Positions 1 to 8,191 of a stretch of 64,000 bases of DNA are shown piece after piece. The DNA is from Mesorhizobium sp. ORS 3324. Lineage in GTDB: Bacteria > Pseudomonadota > Alphaproteobacteria > Rhizobiales > Rhizobiaceae. The number at the start of each line of letters is the position of its first letter. Position 1 is the stretch's first letter. Position numbers and translations under genes: made by a program. The notes under the pieces were generated by a model. The model had not been told where the DNA came from. It made no database searches and worked only from the letters and a program-made list of their open reading frames with translations. The stretch covers positions 311,841 through 375,840 of the forward strand of contig LM655170.1 in NCBI GenBank assembly GCA_000824825.2. Direction: 5' to 3'.

Positions 1-1199
1 AGCAGCAGGCCGACCAGGAAGATGAAGGCCGCGCCGCCGATCTCGACGATGGAGTGGATGCGGTTGCCGAGGCGTCCGTTGCCGGCGAAATAGACCGCCC
101 AGTTCTTGGCCGTCACCGCGAGCGTCGCCAGCGCCGAGACGGTGATCGCGGTGCCGATCGACATGGCAAACACCGACAGCAGGCCACCCATCCAGAGCCC
201 GTTGAGCAGCGCGAAGCTCAGCACGATCAGCGCGCCAGAGCAGGGGCGGATGCCGACGGCGGCAACGGCCGACCACGCCGTGCGCCAATCGAAACGGTCG
301 CCCGAAAGCAGCGCCGGGTCGGGAGCATGCGAATGGCCGCAAGTCGCGCAGACTTCGCCCGAGCCATGGTCGTGATGATGATGGCCTGCGTGGTCGCGAT
401 CATGCGCGACATGATCGTGATGGTGATGATCGTGCGCGCTATGAGCATGTGCTTCGTGGCTGTGTGCTTGCGAATGCGTCGCATGATCATGGTCGTGATG
501 CGCGTGCGATGCATCGGCATGCGCTGCGTGGGAATGCGCGTGGGCGTGTGAGTGTCCCGCATGCGAGTGGCTCGCATGCGAGTGCCCGCCATGCGAATGG
601 CCGGCATGGGCGGCCGAAAGGCTGTAGGCCGGACCGGCGCCGAATAGCCGCAGGATGGCCGGGCCCGCCTTGCGCCAGAGCAGCCAGGCGCCGAACAGGG
701 TCACCAGCACATAGCTCGAGATTTCGAGGAACCACGCGGCGTCGGTCATCGACACCGCGGTGCCGCGCAGCACGAAATAGGCAAGCATCATGACGACGAC
801 CGCGGTGAGGCCCTGCAGCAGCGCCGAGACGAAGGAGAGCATGATGCCGCGTCTGAGAGCCACTTCGTTGGCGACCATGTAGGACGAGATCACCGCCTTG
901 CCGTGGCCGGGCCCGGCGGCGTGGAAGATGCCATAGGCGAAGGAGAGGCCGACCAGCAGCCAAAGCTTGCTGCCGTCCTGGCGCATCGCCTTCATCGCAG
1001 CTGCCAGCGAATGGTAGAATTCCTGCTGGCGAACGTTGATCCACATCAGGATATGGGCGAACGGACCGGAGGTGCTGGGCGCCGTGCCGTCATTGGTGCC
1101 GATGCCGAGCGAGCTCTGGGCATGGGCGGCGCCGGGCAGGTGCGTCATCACCAGTGTGGCGGCCGCGAGGCCGAGCGCCAAGCGCAGCGACGGTTTCAT
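1..1199 (-). CDS. Nickel/cobalt transporter, NicO/RcnA-like (C-terminus cut by window edge)
   Basis: Membrane transporter of the NicO family, probably exporting or moving Ni2+/Co2+ across the inner membrane. The reading frame starts at an ATG at 1199 with a signal-like N-terminus (MKPSLRLALGLAAATLVMT) and runs open to base 1, so the end is missing. An early conserved block (HAAGPGHGKAVISSY) matches the family's metal-binding helix. Several hydrophobic helices follow. A very His-rich loop is encoded at about 360-610 (many His-Ser-His and His-Ala-His units), then a second helix bundle containing GIRPCSGALIVLSFAL. It lies 6 bases after the DUF1007 gene on the same strand, which is the usual partner arrangement. 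The direction of transport cannot be read from sequence. Confidence 0.87.
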   Translation of the reverse strand, partial: MKPSLRLALGLAAATLVMTHLPGAAHAQSSLGIGTNDGTAPSTSGPFAHILMWINVRQQEFYHSLAAAMKAMRQDGSKLWLLVGLSFAYGIFHAAGPGHGKAVISSYMVANEVALRRGIMLSFVSALLQGLTAVVVMMLAYFVLRGTAVSMTDAAWFLEISSYVLVTLFGAWLLWRKAGPAILRLFGAGPAYSLSAAHAGHSHGGHSHASHSHAGHSHAHAHSHAAHADASHAHHDHDHATHSQAHSHEAHAHSAHDHHHHDHVAHDRDHAGHHHHDHGSGEVCATCGHSHAPDPALLSGDRFDWRTAWSAVAAVGIRPCSGALIVLSFALLNGLWMGGLLSVFAMSIGTAITVSALATLAVTAKNWAVYFAGNGRLGNRIHSIVEIGGAAFIFLVGLL

Positions 1200-1205
1200 C
1201 ACCGG

Positions 1206-1892
1206 TTATCCTTCTGGCGGGCAGTTCAGTTCGAGCTTGGTGGCGAAGATCTTGCTCATGTTGGTGCCCGTCGGATCGTTGAAGAACGCTTCCGTCAGGG
1301 TCTTCTGGTTTTCCTTGATTGCTTCGTCCGGATCGGGACGGATCACCTTCTTGGTGCAGTTCGAGGGCAGGCCCTCGACGGTGAGGTTGGCGTCGTCGGT
1401 GAAGTCGATCGCCGTATAGAAGGTCGGATCGTAGACGCCGATGTCGATCTTGCCGGCAAGCTTGATCGGCGTCTTCGGTTCGGATTCGAAGAGGATGATC
1501 AGCTGATCGTTTTCGAAATTGGCCATCAGATGCGGCGGCGGGACCATAGTCACGTCCTTGCCGTCCTGCGTGACCAGCTGGAAGTAGTTGAACTCGGCCA
1601 GCGAGGAATGGACGGTGTCGGCCACTTCCTTGAGCTCGTTGTCGTCGAGCTTCAGATCGGAGTTCTTGTCGAACTCCATCATCACCGTGCTCGAAAAGAG
1701 ATCGTCGAAGCGCCACAGATGCCGCAGCGCTTTCACACTTTGGTGATCCGGAGAGAGGATCACGTCGAGGCGGGCCTCGGCGAAGACATGCGGATGCACC
1801 TCGGCCGGCTCGACCGCGGCAAATGTTGCCGCCAAGGCCGAAGCCAGCATGGTTGCTTGCCGTTTCAGGTGCATTCTGGGCTGCGATTCCAT
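1206..1892 (-). CDS. DUF1007 family periplasmic protein
   Basis: Secreted protein of 228 residues or slightly fewer, belonging to the DUF1007 family that is commonly encoded beside NicO-type nickel/cobalt transporters. A signal-like stretch (MLASALAATFAAVEPAEV) is followed by HPHVFAEA, a typical mature start that could bind metal. Residues 75-86 (DKNSDLKLDDNE) fit the spacing of an EF-hand calcium-binding loop. The start could be the ATG at 1892 or the one at 1874; the ribosome-binding signals do not settle this. It is the first gene of a two-gene unit with the transporter, so it is likely a periplasmic accessory for metal handling. Its molecular function is unknown. Confidence 0.8.
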   Translation of the reverse strand: MESQPRMHLKRQATMLASALAATFAAVEPAEVHPHVFAEARLDVILSPDHQSVKALRHLWRFDDLFSSTVMMEFDKNSDLKLDDNELKEVADTVHSSLAEFNYFQLVTQDGKDVTMVPPPHLMANFENDQLIILFESEPKTPIKLAGKIDIGVYDPTFYTAIDFTDDANLTVEGLPSNCTKKVIRPDPDEAIKENQKTLTEAFFNDPTGTNMSKIFATKLELNCPPEG

Positions 1893-1964
1893 CGACTTCG
1901 GGAGTGGGGCCCGAGAGTTACCAGAAAGGGGGCGAAATTGGGACGCTTGCCATAGGTTTGTTGA

Positions 1965-2864
<900 letters not shown>

Positions 2865-2866
2865 GG

Positions 2867-4066
2867 TCAGACCTTTCGTGCCGCGTCGAGAATCTTGCGG
2901 CCGAGCCGTATCAGGGCGACGTCGCTGCCGGAAGGGCCGAGCAGCGACAGGCCGAAGGGCGCGCCGTCGACGCTTCTCAAGGGCAGCGTGATCTGCGGAA
3001 AGCCCGACAGACCGGCCAGGCACAACAAATGCAGCGCCCTTTCTCGATAGGCCTGGAATTGTTGCGGCGTGCTGGTGACAAACGGCGCCGCGCCGGGAAC
3101 GGTCGGCAGGACGAGGAAGCCGTTGTTGCCGAGCAGGGCGCCGAGCTCGGAACGGAAGGCTGTCCGGCGCGCCGTTTCGGCCTCGACCGTCTTGGCATCG
3201 ATCGTGCGTCCGAAGCCGAAACGCTCGTCGACGCCCGGGCCAAGGCCGTGGTTGCCGGCCGAGATCCAGCTGCCATGCACCTGCCAGGCCTCGAAAGCCT
3301 GCAGCCGGCGAAAACACCAATAGAGGTCGTCCGGAAACGAGGCGAAAGCATATTCGGTCTCGGTCGGCTCGCCGATGATGGCGGCGGCCAGATTCTTCAT
3401 CCGGTCAAGCTCGGCAGCCTCGGCCGGGCCGGCGACGAAAGCGTCCAGCCAGCGGATCGACAGCGGGCGGTTGAGAGGTTGCTGGTGCGGATCGCGGCCG
3501 AGCAGCAGCTTGCCGACCGCCTCATAAGTCTCGATGTCGTCGGCGAACCAGCCGAAAGTGTCGAAGCTCGGCGCCAGCTTCATCGCGCCGTCGAGCGAGA
3601 TGCGGCCATGCGTGGTGCGCAGCCCGATCAGGCCGCAGAAGCTTGCCGGCGCGCGGATCGAGCCGCCGGTGTCGGAGCCGACGGCGATGTCGGCAAGACC
3701 TCCTGCAACCGCGGATGCCGATCCTGAGGAAGAGCCGCCGGTCACGCGCTCGGGCGCTGCAGGATTAACCGGGAAAGGGAAATGCGAATTTTGCCCGAAC
3801 AGCGAGAAGGCGAGTTCGTCGGTCTGCGTCTTGCCGACGAATCGCGCGCCGGCTTCGAGAATCGCCCGCACGGCATCGGCCGTCTGCGAGGCGGCATGAG
3901 CCTCCTCGAACTTGCGCGGGTTGCCGCAGCCGGTGCGGTAGCCGGCGACATCGTAGATGTCCTTGACGGCCAGGCGCAGGCCGGCAAGCGGGCCTAATTC
4001 CGCATGTGCCACAGGCATTTGGCGCAGGTTGAGGAAGGCGTTGAGAGGGCCGTGGGTGCCTGGCAT
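2867..4066 (-). CDS. Amidase signature family amidase
   Basis: Hydrolase of the amidase signature family (about 399 residues). Counting from the ATG at 4066, the Ser-cisSer-Lys triad is visible: Lys35 in LAVKDIYDVAG, a Ser in the Gly/Ser-rich motif TGGSSSGSA (about 112) and the nucleophile Ser at about 136 in SDTGGSIRAPA. An in-frame ATG lies 27 bases upstream at 4093, but the MPGTHGP start resembles family members better. The protein is shorter than the 450-500 residues typical of GatA and lacks tRNA-amidotransferase context, so it is more likely a small-molecule amidase. Substrate unknown. It is followed after 2 bases by a LysR gene. Confidence 0.87.
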   Translation of the reverse strand: MPGTHGPLNAFLNLRQMPVAHAELGPLAGLRLAVKDIYDVAGYRTGCGNPRKFEEAHAASQTADAVRAILEAGARFVGKTQTDELAFSLFGQNSHFPFPVNPAAPERVTGGSSSGSASAVAGGLADIAVGSDTGGSIRAPASFCGLIGLRTTHGRISLDGAMKLAPSFDTFGWFADDIETYEAVGKLLLGRDPHQQPLNRPLSIRWLDAFVAGPAEAAELDRMKNLAAAIIGEPTETEYAFASFPDDLYWCFRRLQAFEAWQVHGSWISAGNHGLGPGVDERFGFGRTIDAKTVEAETARRTAFRSELGALLGNNGFLVLPTVPGAAPFVTSTPQQFQAYRERALHLLCLAGLSGFPQITLPLRSVDGAPFGLSLLGPSGSDVALIRLGRKILDAARKV

Positions 4067-4198
4067 CGTTCGATTTCCGGATACGGTCCACAAACATTGT
4101 TCGATGCTGGAAATTTTACAACCGCCGCCTACGATTTTTATTGATTGTGAAAGTCTTCGCTCTTATATCGCGCTTGCCCAAAGTCGCACGTGCCTGTG

Positions 4199-4590
4199 GG
4201 TGTCCGCCGATCCTCGAATGGTGAGGGCAATCGGTAAGGTAACTGGAGCCAACCCCTCCAGTCGGTCTAGTGGCCAACCGCCAGACCGAGGACACCTTGA
4301 AGCAACGACGGTGCGGGCCTTTCTGGTGTCTGCCGGTCGTCCAAAGACCGGGGTTACTGAAGAGGCACACCTTCATTGCCGGCAGTGCGGATGGTTCTCC
4401 CATCCAAGCCAAGGCAGACAAAGCGAACCGAGGCCGGGCAAGGCCAGGTTCACCGCTGCGAGACGGCGATTCATGGTTCCGGGGTCTCCACCGGCTGGTT
4501 CCATGGATTTTCCGTCCCGCCTTTGTCCACCGCGGTGTTCGTGGGGCTGAGTGCCCGCGTCCCGCAGCCTTTGTGCGCGCCGCAAGGCGC
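4199..4590 (+). promoter_or_regulatory. Structured 5' leader of the decarboxylase gene, candidate speF-type RNA element
   Basis: The gap 4067-4604 holds no convincing ORF but contains dense nested pairing just upstream of an ornithine decarboxylase. An outer helix GGTGTCC (4199-4205)/GGACACC (4290-4296) encloses three arms: CCGAT/ATCGG (4207-4211/4230-4234, with an inner CCTC/GAGG), ACTGGAG/CTCCAGT (4242-4248/4256-4262) and CGGTCT/AGACCG (4263-4268/4283-4288). Downstream, CCGGTC/GACCGG (4333-4338/4346-4351) competes with CTGCCGG/CCGGCAG (4330-4336/4379-4385), then GGATGG/CCATCC (4389-4394/4400-4405). A GCGCC-GCAA-GGCGC hairpin ends at 4590, right before the GGAG of the gene. A conserved RNA called speF is known upstream of such genes in alphaproteobacteria; my match is by position and structure only. 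Confidence 0.62.
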
Positions 4591-4604
4591 AGATGGAGAC
4601 CTCG

Positions 4605-5738
4605 ATGGCTACCCAGCGCATCCTCGACTTCCTCGCCACCCGACGTCCGAACGGCCCTTGCCTCGTCGTCGACCTCGATGTCGTGCGCGACAATTTCCGC
4701 GCCTTCGAGAAGGCGTTGCCCGATTCCAAGATCTACTATGCGGTGAAAGCAAACCCGGCGCCGGAGATCCTGCGCCTCCTTGCTGCGATGGGCTCGTCCT
4801 TCGACACCGCATCGGTTGCCGAAGTCGAGATGGCGATGGACGCCGGCGCGCCGGCCGACCGCATTTCCTTCGGCAACACCATCAAGAAGGAGCGCGACAT
4901 TCAGCGCGCCTACCAGCTCGGCATTCGCCTCTACGCCGTGGACAGCGTCGAGGAGGTCGAGAAGGTCGCCCGTGCCGCCCCCGGCGCGCGCGTGTTCTGC
5001 CGCGTGCTCACCGACGGCGAGGGCGCCGAATGGCCGCTGTCGCGCAAGTTCGGCTGCGTGCCGGCGATGGCCGTCGACGTGCTGCGCCATGCCAAGAGCC
5101 TCGGCCTCGATGCCTATGGCGTGTCGTTCCATGTCGGCTCGCAGCAGACGGACCTGTCGGCCTGGGACCGTGCGCTTGGTGACGCCAAGAAGGTGTTCGC
5201 CACGCTCGCCGAGGAAGGAATCGTCTTGAAGATGGTCAACATGGGCGGCGGCTTCCCGACCCGTTACCTGAAGGACGTGCCGGCGGCGCAGGCCTATGGC
5301 CAGGCGATCTTCTCGGCGCTGCGCAGGCATTTCGGCAACGCGCTGCCCGAGACGATCATCGAGCCGGGCCGCGGCATGGTCGGCAATGCCGGCGTCATCA
5401 AGTCGGAAGTCGTGCTGATCTCCAAGAAGGCCGACAACGACAATGTGCGCTGGGTGTTCCTCGACATCGGCAAGTTCGGCGGCCTCGCCGAGACCATGGA
5501 CGAGGCGATCCGCTATCCGATCGTCACGCCGCGTGACGGCTCGGAAACCGCCCCTTGCGTGCTCGCCGGCCCGACCTGCGATTCGGCCGACGTGCTGTAC
5601 GAGAAGACGCCTTATCCGCTGCCCCTGTCGCTCACCATCGGCGATGAGGTGCTGATCGAAGGCACCGGCGCCTACACGACCACCTATTCGTCGGTCGCCT
5701 TCAACGGCTTCGAGCCTCTCCGATCCTACGTGATCTGA
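4605..5738 (+). CDS. Ornithine/lysine decarboxylase, group IV PLP enzyme
   Basis: Cytosolic PLP-dependent decarboxylase of the alanine-racemase-fold type, making putrescine from ornithine (or cadaverine from lysine). From the ATG at 4605 it has 377 residues, the standard size for rhizobial enzymes. Visible landmarks are the PLP lysine at 48 (YYAVKANPAPE), HVGSQQ, the glycine loop MGGGFPTRY, the phosphate-binding EPGRGMVGNAG, and the catalytic-cysteine motif GPTCDSADVL. The start is chosen for GGAG six bases upstream; an in-frame ATG at 4593 lacks one. The long structured leader in front suggests RNA-level control by polyamine supply. Ornithine versus lysine preference cannot be decided by eye. 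Confidence 0.93.
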   Translation: MATQRILDFLATRRPNGPCLVVDLDVVRDNFRAFEKALPDSKIYYAVKANPAPEILRLLAAMGSSFDTASVAEVEMAMDAGAPADRISFGNTIKKERDIQRAYQLGIRLYAVDSVEEVEKVARAAPGARVFCRVLTDGEGAEWPLSRKFGCVPAMAVDVLRHAKSLGLDAYGVSFHVGSQQTDLSAWDRALGDAKKVFATLAEEGIVLKMVNMGGGFPTRYLKDVPAAQAYGQAIFSALRRHFGNALPETIIEPGRGMVGNAGVIKSEVVLISKKADNDNVRWVFLDIGKFGGLAETMDEAIRYPIVTPRDGSETAPCVLAGPTCDSADVLYEKTPYPLPLSLTIGDEVLIEGTGAYTTTYSSVAFNGFEPLRSYVI

Positions 5739-5836
5739 CCGGTTCGCAAGGACCGATCAGATCAACCCGGGTGGGTGCCTGTCATCCGCCCGGGCTCGCT
5801 TGTGGAACAGATCTCCGCTCGTGAAGGATCGCGGAC

Positions 5837-6550
5837 ATGGAATACCTGATCAAATCGGCCGTTGCGGCCACTGAAATTGCCCCCTCGTCCGGACCGTCGG
5901 ATGAGCTTTTCTCCGCGGGGGAGAAGAGCTCGACGGCAGTGCTGGCGCCCTCCCTTGCCCACCGGGCACAGGCTGGCTCGCGCGGCGCGCCGGACGAGGG
6001 GGCCGCACAGGCGCCGGCCTTCGTCATCCTTGCCGAAGGCGCCGGAGACATTGAGGCGCGCGAGGCGCTGCTCGACCGCGCCATGGGGCCGAAGCGCAGG
6101 AAGAAATCGTCCGAGAAGCTGCGGCGCGGCCGCCGGCCGTCGGAAGGCCTGGCCTTTGCCGCGCGCGATCCGTCGGGCGCGGTCGTCGGCACGGTCCGGC
6201 TGTGGGACGTGACGCTGGGCGAAGGCGGTCCGGCGGCGCTCCTGCTCGGGCCGCTGGCGGTCGAGCCGTCGCTGAAGAGCGCCGGCATCGGCTCGGCGCT
6301 GATGCGGCATGCGATCGCCGAGGCCGCGCGGCTCGGCCACGGCGCGATCCTGCTGGTCGGCGACTGGCCCTATTACGGGCGGTTCGGCTTCTCGGCCGAC
6401 CGCACCGGCTCGCTCGCCATGCCCGGCCCCTATGAACGGCACCGCCTGCTGGCGCTGGAGCTGAAGGACGGCGCGCTCGACGGCGCCAAGGGCACGATCA
6501 AGGCCGCCGGCCGCAAGATCAAGGAATCAGCGCTGGGTTTCGTAGCCTGA
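5837..6550 (+). CDS. GNAT family N-acetyltransferase with in-frame repeat insertion
   Basis: Acetyl-CoA dependent N-acetyltransferase related to the YhbS group (237 residues). The core shows the acetyl-CoA loop region LGPLAVEPSLKSAGIGSALMR and a later ILLVGDWPYYGRFGF. The N-terminal segment at residues about 15-56 is unlike the rest: it is encoded by a 123-base element bounded by perfect inverted repeats (see the separate repeat entry). Without it the protein would read MEYLIKSAVAATEIA joined to AQAPAFVILAEGAGD, a normal start for this fold. The insertion preserves the frame, so the gene may still be functional. It lies between the decarboxylase and the convergent SCP2 gene. Substrate unknown. 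Confidence 0.85.
   Translation: MEYLIKSAVAATEIAPSSGPSDELFSAGEKSSTAVLAPSLAHRAQAGSRGAPDEGAAQAPAFVILAEGAGDIEAREALLDRAMGPKRRKKSSEKLRRGRRPSEGLAFAARDPSGAVVGTVRLWDVTLGEGGPAALLLGPLAVEPSLKSAGIGSALMRHAIAEAARLGHGAILLVGDWPYYGRFGFSADRTGSLAMPGPYERHRLLALELKDGALDGAKGTIKAAGRKIKESALGFVA
5879..6003. repeat. Palindromic repeat element inserted inside the GNAT gene
   Basis: A 14-base terminal repeat (GCCCCCTCGTCCGG at 5879-5892) is exactly inverted at 5990-6003. Inside, a GGAGAA-type hairpin (TTCTCC/GGAGAA around 5910-5926) forms a second palindrome. The unit between the ends is 123 bases, 41 codons, and stays open in the GNAT frame. The composition resembles intergenic repeats common in rhizobia, so this looks like a mobile or amplified repeat captured as coding sequence. 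Confidence 0.75.
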
Positions 6551-6578
6551 CGGGCGTTGAGCTCGCCCTCGAGAAATA

Positions 6579-6618
6579 CCGGTGCGGCGCATGTGCTTAG
6601 GGCACGGCGCCGCACCGG
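6579..6618. terminator. Bidirectional stem-loop terminator between convergent genes
   Basis: A perfect 12-base inverted repeat, CCGGTGCGGCGC (6579-6590) and GCGCCGCACCGG (6607-6618), sits between the convergent GNAT and SCP2 genes. On the minus strand it is followed by TATTTCTC and on the plus strand by CTTATTC, which are short T-rich tails. It probably terminates transcription from both sides. Confidence 0.65.
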
Positions 6619-6655
6619 CTTATTCAAGGTGGATCTACTTGCAGCTGGACTTCGC

Positions 6656-6940
6656 TCAGCCGAGCAACTGGCTGAGCGCCATGGCGACGCTCATATCGCC
6701 CTCGACCTTCAGCTTGCCAGCCATGAAGGCCATGGTCGGGTTGAGATCGCCGGCGATCAGCGAATCGAGATCGTCGAGCGAAAGCTTGACCGTGCAGTCG
6801 GTCGGGGCATCGGCGGTCGAGACGGTCGCGCCGTCGATGACGATGACGCCGTCGCTTCCGGTGTCGAACTTGACCGAGTGCTCGAAACCCGCGCTTGCCA
6901 CGCGCGACTTGATCCTGTCGGCAATCTCCTGAACGCCCAT
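6656..6940 (-). CDS. SCP2 sterol-binding family lipid carrier protein
   Basis: Small single-domain protein of 94 residues matching the SCP2 fold, which binds lipids or acyl chains. The pattern MGVQEIADRIKSRVASAGFE, then FDTGSDGVIVIDGATV, TVKLSLDDLDSLIAGDLNPTMAFMAGKLKVEGDMSVAMALSQLL is typical, with the conserved G-K-L-K/x-V-x-G-D near the end. The ATG at 6940 follows a strong AGGAGAA ribosome site. An 18-base palindrome lies about 100 bases upstream (7043-7060) and may control it. The gene stands alone, convergent with the GNAT gene. The natural ligand is unknown; fatty acyl metabolism is a reasonable guess. Confidence 0.85.
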   Translation of the reverse strand: MGVQEIADRIKSRVASAGFEHSVKFDTGSDGVIVIDGATVSTADAPTDCTVKLSLDDLDSLIAGDLNPTMAFMAGKLKVEGDMSVAMALSQLLG

Positions 6941-7042
6941 GGCGGTTCTCCTCGTTTGGTTGCGTTTGACGCGCACCGGCCTTGGCCGCTGGGCGAGGCG
7001 CCGCACCGCGCGGGGCGCAGGCACCACCGCATATAGCTATCG

Positions 7043-7060
7043 GTTGACGTTTACGTCAAC
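7043..7060. promoter_or_regulatory. Palindromic operator-like site upstream of the SCP2 gene
   Basis: The sequence GTTGACGT-TT-ACGTCAAC is an almost perfect 18-base palindrome in the upstream region of the SCP2 gene. It resembles operator sequences described for regulators of fatty-acid and branched-chain amino-acid breakdown in proteobacteria (for example LiuR-type sites with TTGACGT/ACGTCAA halves). The assignment to a particular regulator is inference. Confidence 0.55.
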
Positions 7061-7159
7061 GTGGTCGCCATGCGGCATGGTGTAACCATGCGGCATGTCG
7101 CATCACCCCGATGGACGATGAGGCGAAGCATCCAAACCGCTGGAAAGGCCGGCAGCGGA

Positions 7160-7681
7160 TCAATGCTGCTTGAAGGCCTTGGTCATTTCCTGGGCCGTCT
7201 CGCCGGCATTCTTGCGGCGGCGGATCGCGTTGTCGCGGATTTCGTCCTTGGACAGGAAGTTCACCTGGTCGATCAGCACGTCATGCACCAGCTCGACGCC
7301 GACGCGGGCGTTGACGGTGTCGCGGATCGACTTGCGGAAGGCATCGAGATCGATCGTCTCCTTCTTGGTGAAGTCGATCTGCGGATTGGAATAGAGGTAG
7401 GAATAGACCTGGTCGGTGATCAGCGCGGGCGCCGGGATGGACAGTTTCTTTATCTGATCCGGTTCCACCGTGTAGACGAGCTTGGTCAGGAAATAGCCGT
7501 CGATCTTGGCATTGCGGATGAGCGGCACGGAAATGATGTCGGTCTTGACGTAGTCGAGCCCGCCAAGCATCGGCTTCGGCGGCTCGCCGACGCCGCGCTG
7601 GCCCGCCGCCTGGAAGGAATAGAACACCGCGCCGAGCGTGGCGGCGCAGATCCAAAGCGCTGCGGCGATGAACTTGATCAT
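7160..7681 (-). CDS. Membrane-anchored protein of the flagellar cluster, function unknown
   Basis: Protein of 173 residues that I do not recognise by name. From the ATG at 7681 it begins with one hydrophobic segment (MIKFIAAALWICAATLGAVFY), then a linker and an extended domain that would face the periplasm, with patterns such as DYVKTDIISVPLIRNAKIDGYFLTKLVYTVEP. The shape (single N-terminal anchor plus a beta-rich periplasmic domain, ending in a charged helix) resembles FliL in general architecture, but sequence identity is not evident. It is the last gene of a run flgJ, flgN-like, this gene, all on the minus strand, so a role in flagellar assembly or motor function is likely. The frame is open upstream to 7810, but that part overlaps the neighbouring gene and a repeat. 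Confidence 0.65.
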   Translation of the reverse strand: MIKFIAAALWICAATLGAVFYSFQAAGQRGVGEPPKPMLGGLDYVKTDIISVPLIRNAKIDGYFLTKLVYTVEPDQIKKLSIPAPALITDQVYSYLYSNPQIDFTKKETIDLDAFRKSIRDTVNARVGVELVHDVLIDQVNFLSKDEIRDNAIRRRKNAGETAQEMTKAFKQH

Positions 7682-7702
7682 GCTTTGTCTGTTTGTTCGA
7701 AC

Positions 7703-7766
7703 ATTATCTTGTCCGAAAACCGGCTTCCACTTTTCGCTGGCGCGGTCCTGCGGTTCGGGATCATGC
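7703..7766. repeat. Degenerate copy of the GCATG-type interspersed repeat
   Basis: Reads ATTATCTTGTCCGAAAACCG then TTCCACTTTTCG, an insertion of about 20 bases, and CGGGATCATGC. This is a variant of the rhizobial palindromic repeat also seen at 18751, 21088, 26233, 26291 and 61371. Its right end supplies the last Ala codon and the stop codon of the flgN-like gene. Confidence 0.55.
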
Positions 7767-8183
7767 TCGGGCGTATCCGAATTCGCCGGCCGAATACGTG
7801 CCGTCGGCATCGGCGCGCTGGATGGCGTTCTTCAGAAGCGTCGCGACCTCGTTGACGGCGTTGAGATGGGCAAGGATCGCTGCCTCGTTCTTCGCCAGCT
7901 TCTGGCGCAGCCGCGCCAGCCCCTCGCGATGCTGTTCGAGGAACTCGATCTCATTGGCGCCCTTCAAGGCGCGGGTCAGCTCGTAGAGATAGCGGCTCTT
8001 GCGGGCATTCGAGGCCTTGAGGTCGTAGCCGGTTCCGCTGCGGATACCCGCCGTCTCCTCGTCCACCGCTTCCTCGATACGGCCGATGATGGCGGCGAGG
8101 TTGCCCGGCCGCGCAGATGCGATCGGCGCTTCCGTGGCGGTGGTCCGTGCAGGCAGATTGGAAAGGTCCGTTTGGTCGGCCAT
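7761..8183 (-). CDS. FlgN-like flagellar export chaperone (putative)
   Basis: Helical protein of 140 residues between flgJ and an unknown membrane protein. The middle (DLKASNARKSRYLYELTRAL followed by a run of charged helix to ILAHLNAVNEVATLLKNAI) is compatible with FlgN, the small chaperone that escorts hook-associated proteins FlgK and FlgL to the export gate; rhizobial FlgN proteins are divergent. The gene starts 8 bases after flgJ stops. The last two codons and stop overlap an interspersed repeat, so the C-terminus may have been altered. Family assignment is from size, helicity and neighbourhood. Confidence 0.6.
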   Translation of the reverse strand: MADQTDLSNLPARTTATEAPIASARPGNLAAIIGRIEEAVDEETAGIRSGTGYDLKASNARKSRYLYELTRALKGANEIEFLEQHREGLARLRQKLAKNEAAILAHLNAVNEVATLLKNAIQRADADGTYSAGEFGYARA

Positions 8184-8191
8184 GTAAATCC

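Noticed and set aside
227..607. A 126-residue Arg/Thr/Met-rich open frame
   Set aside because: It is the out-of-frame reading of the His-rich loop of the nickel/cobalt transporter, a simple-sequence region.
5739..5836. Possible terminator with CCCGGG repeats after the decarboxylase
   Set aside because: Arms around 5766 and 5788 can pair, but there is no T-run and the pairing is imperfect, so I did not list it.
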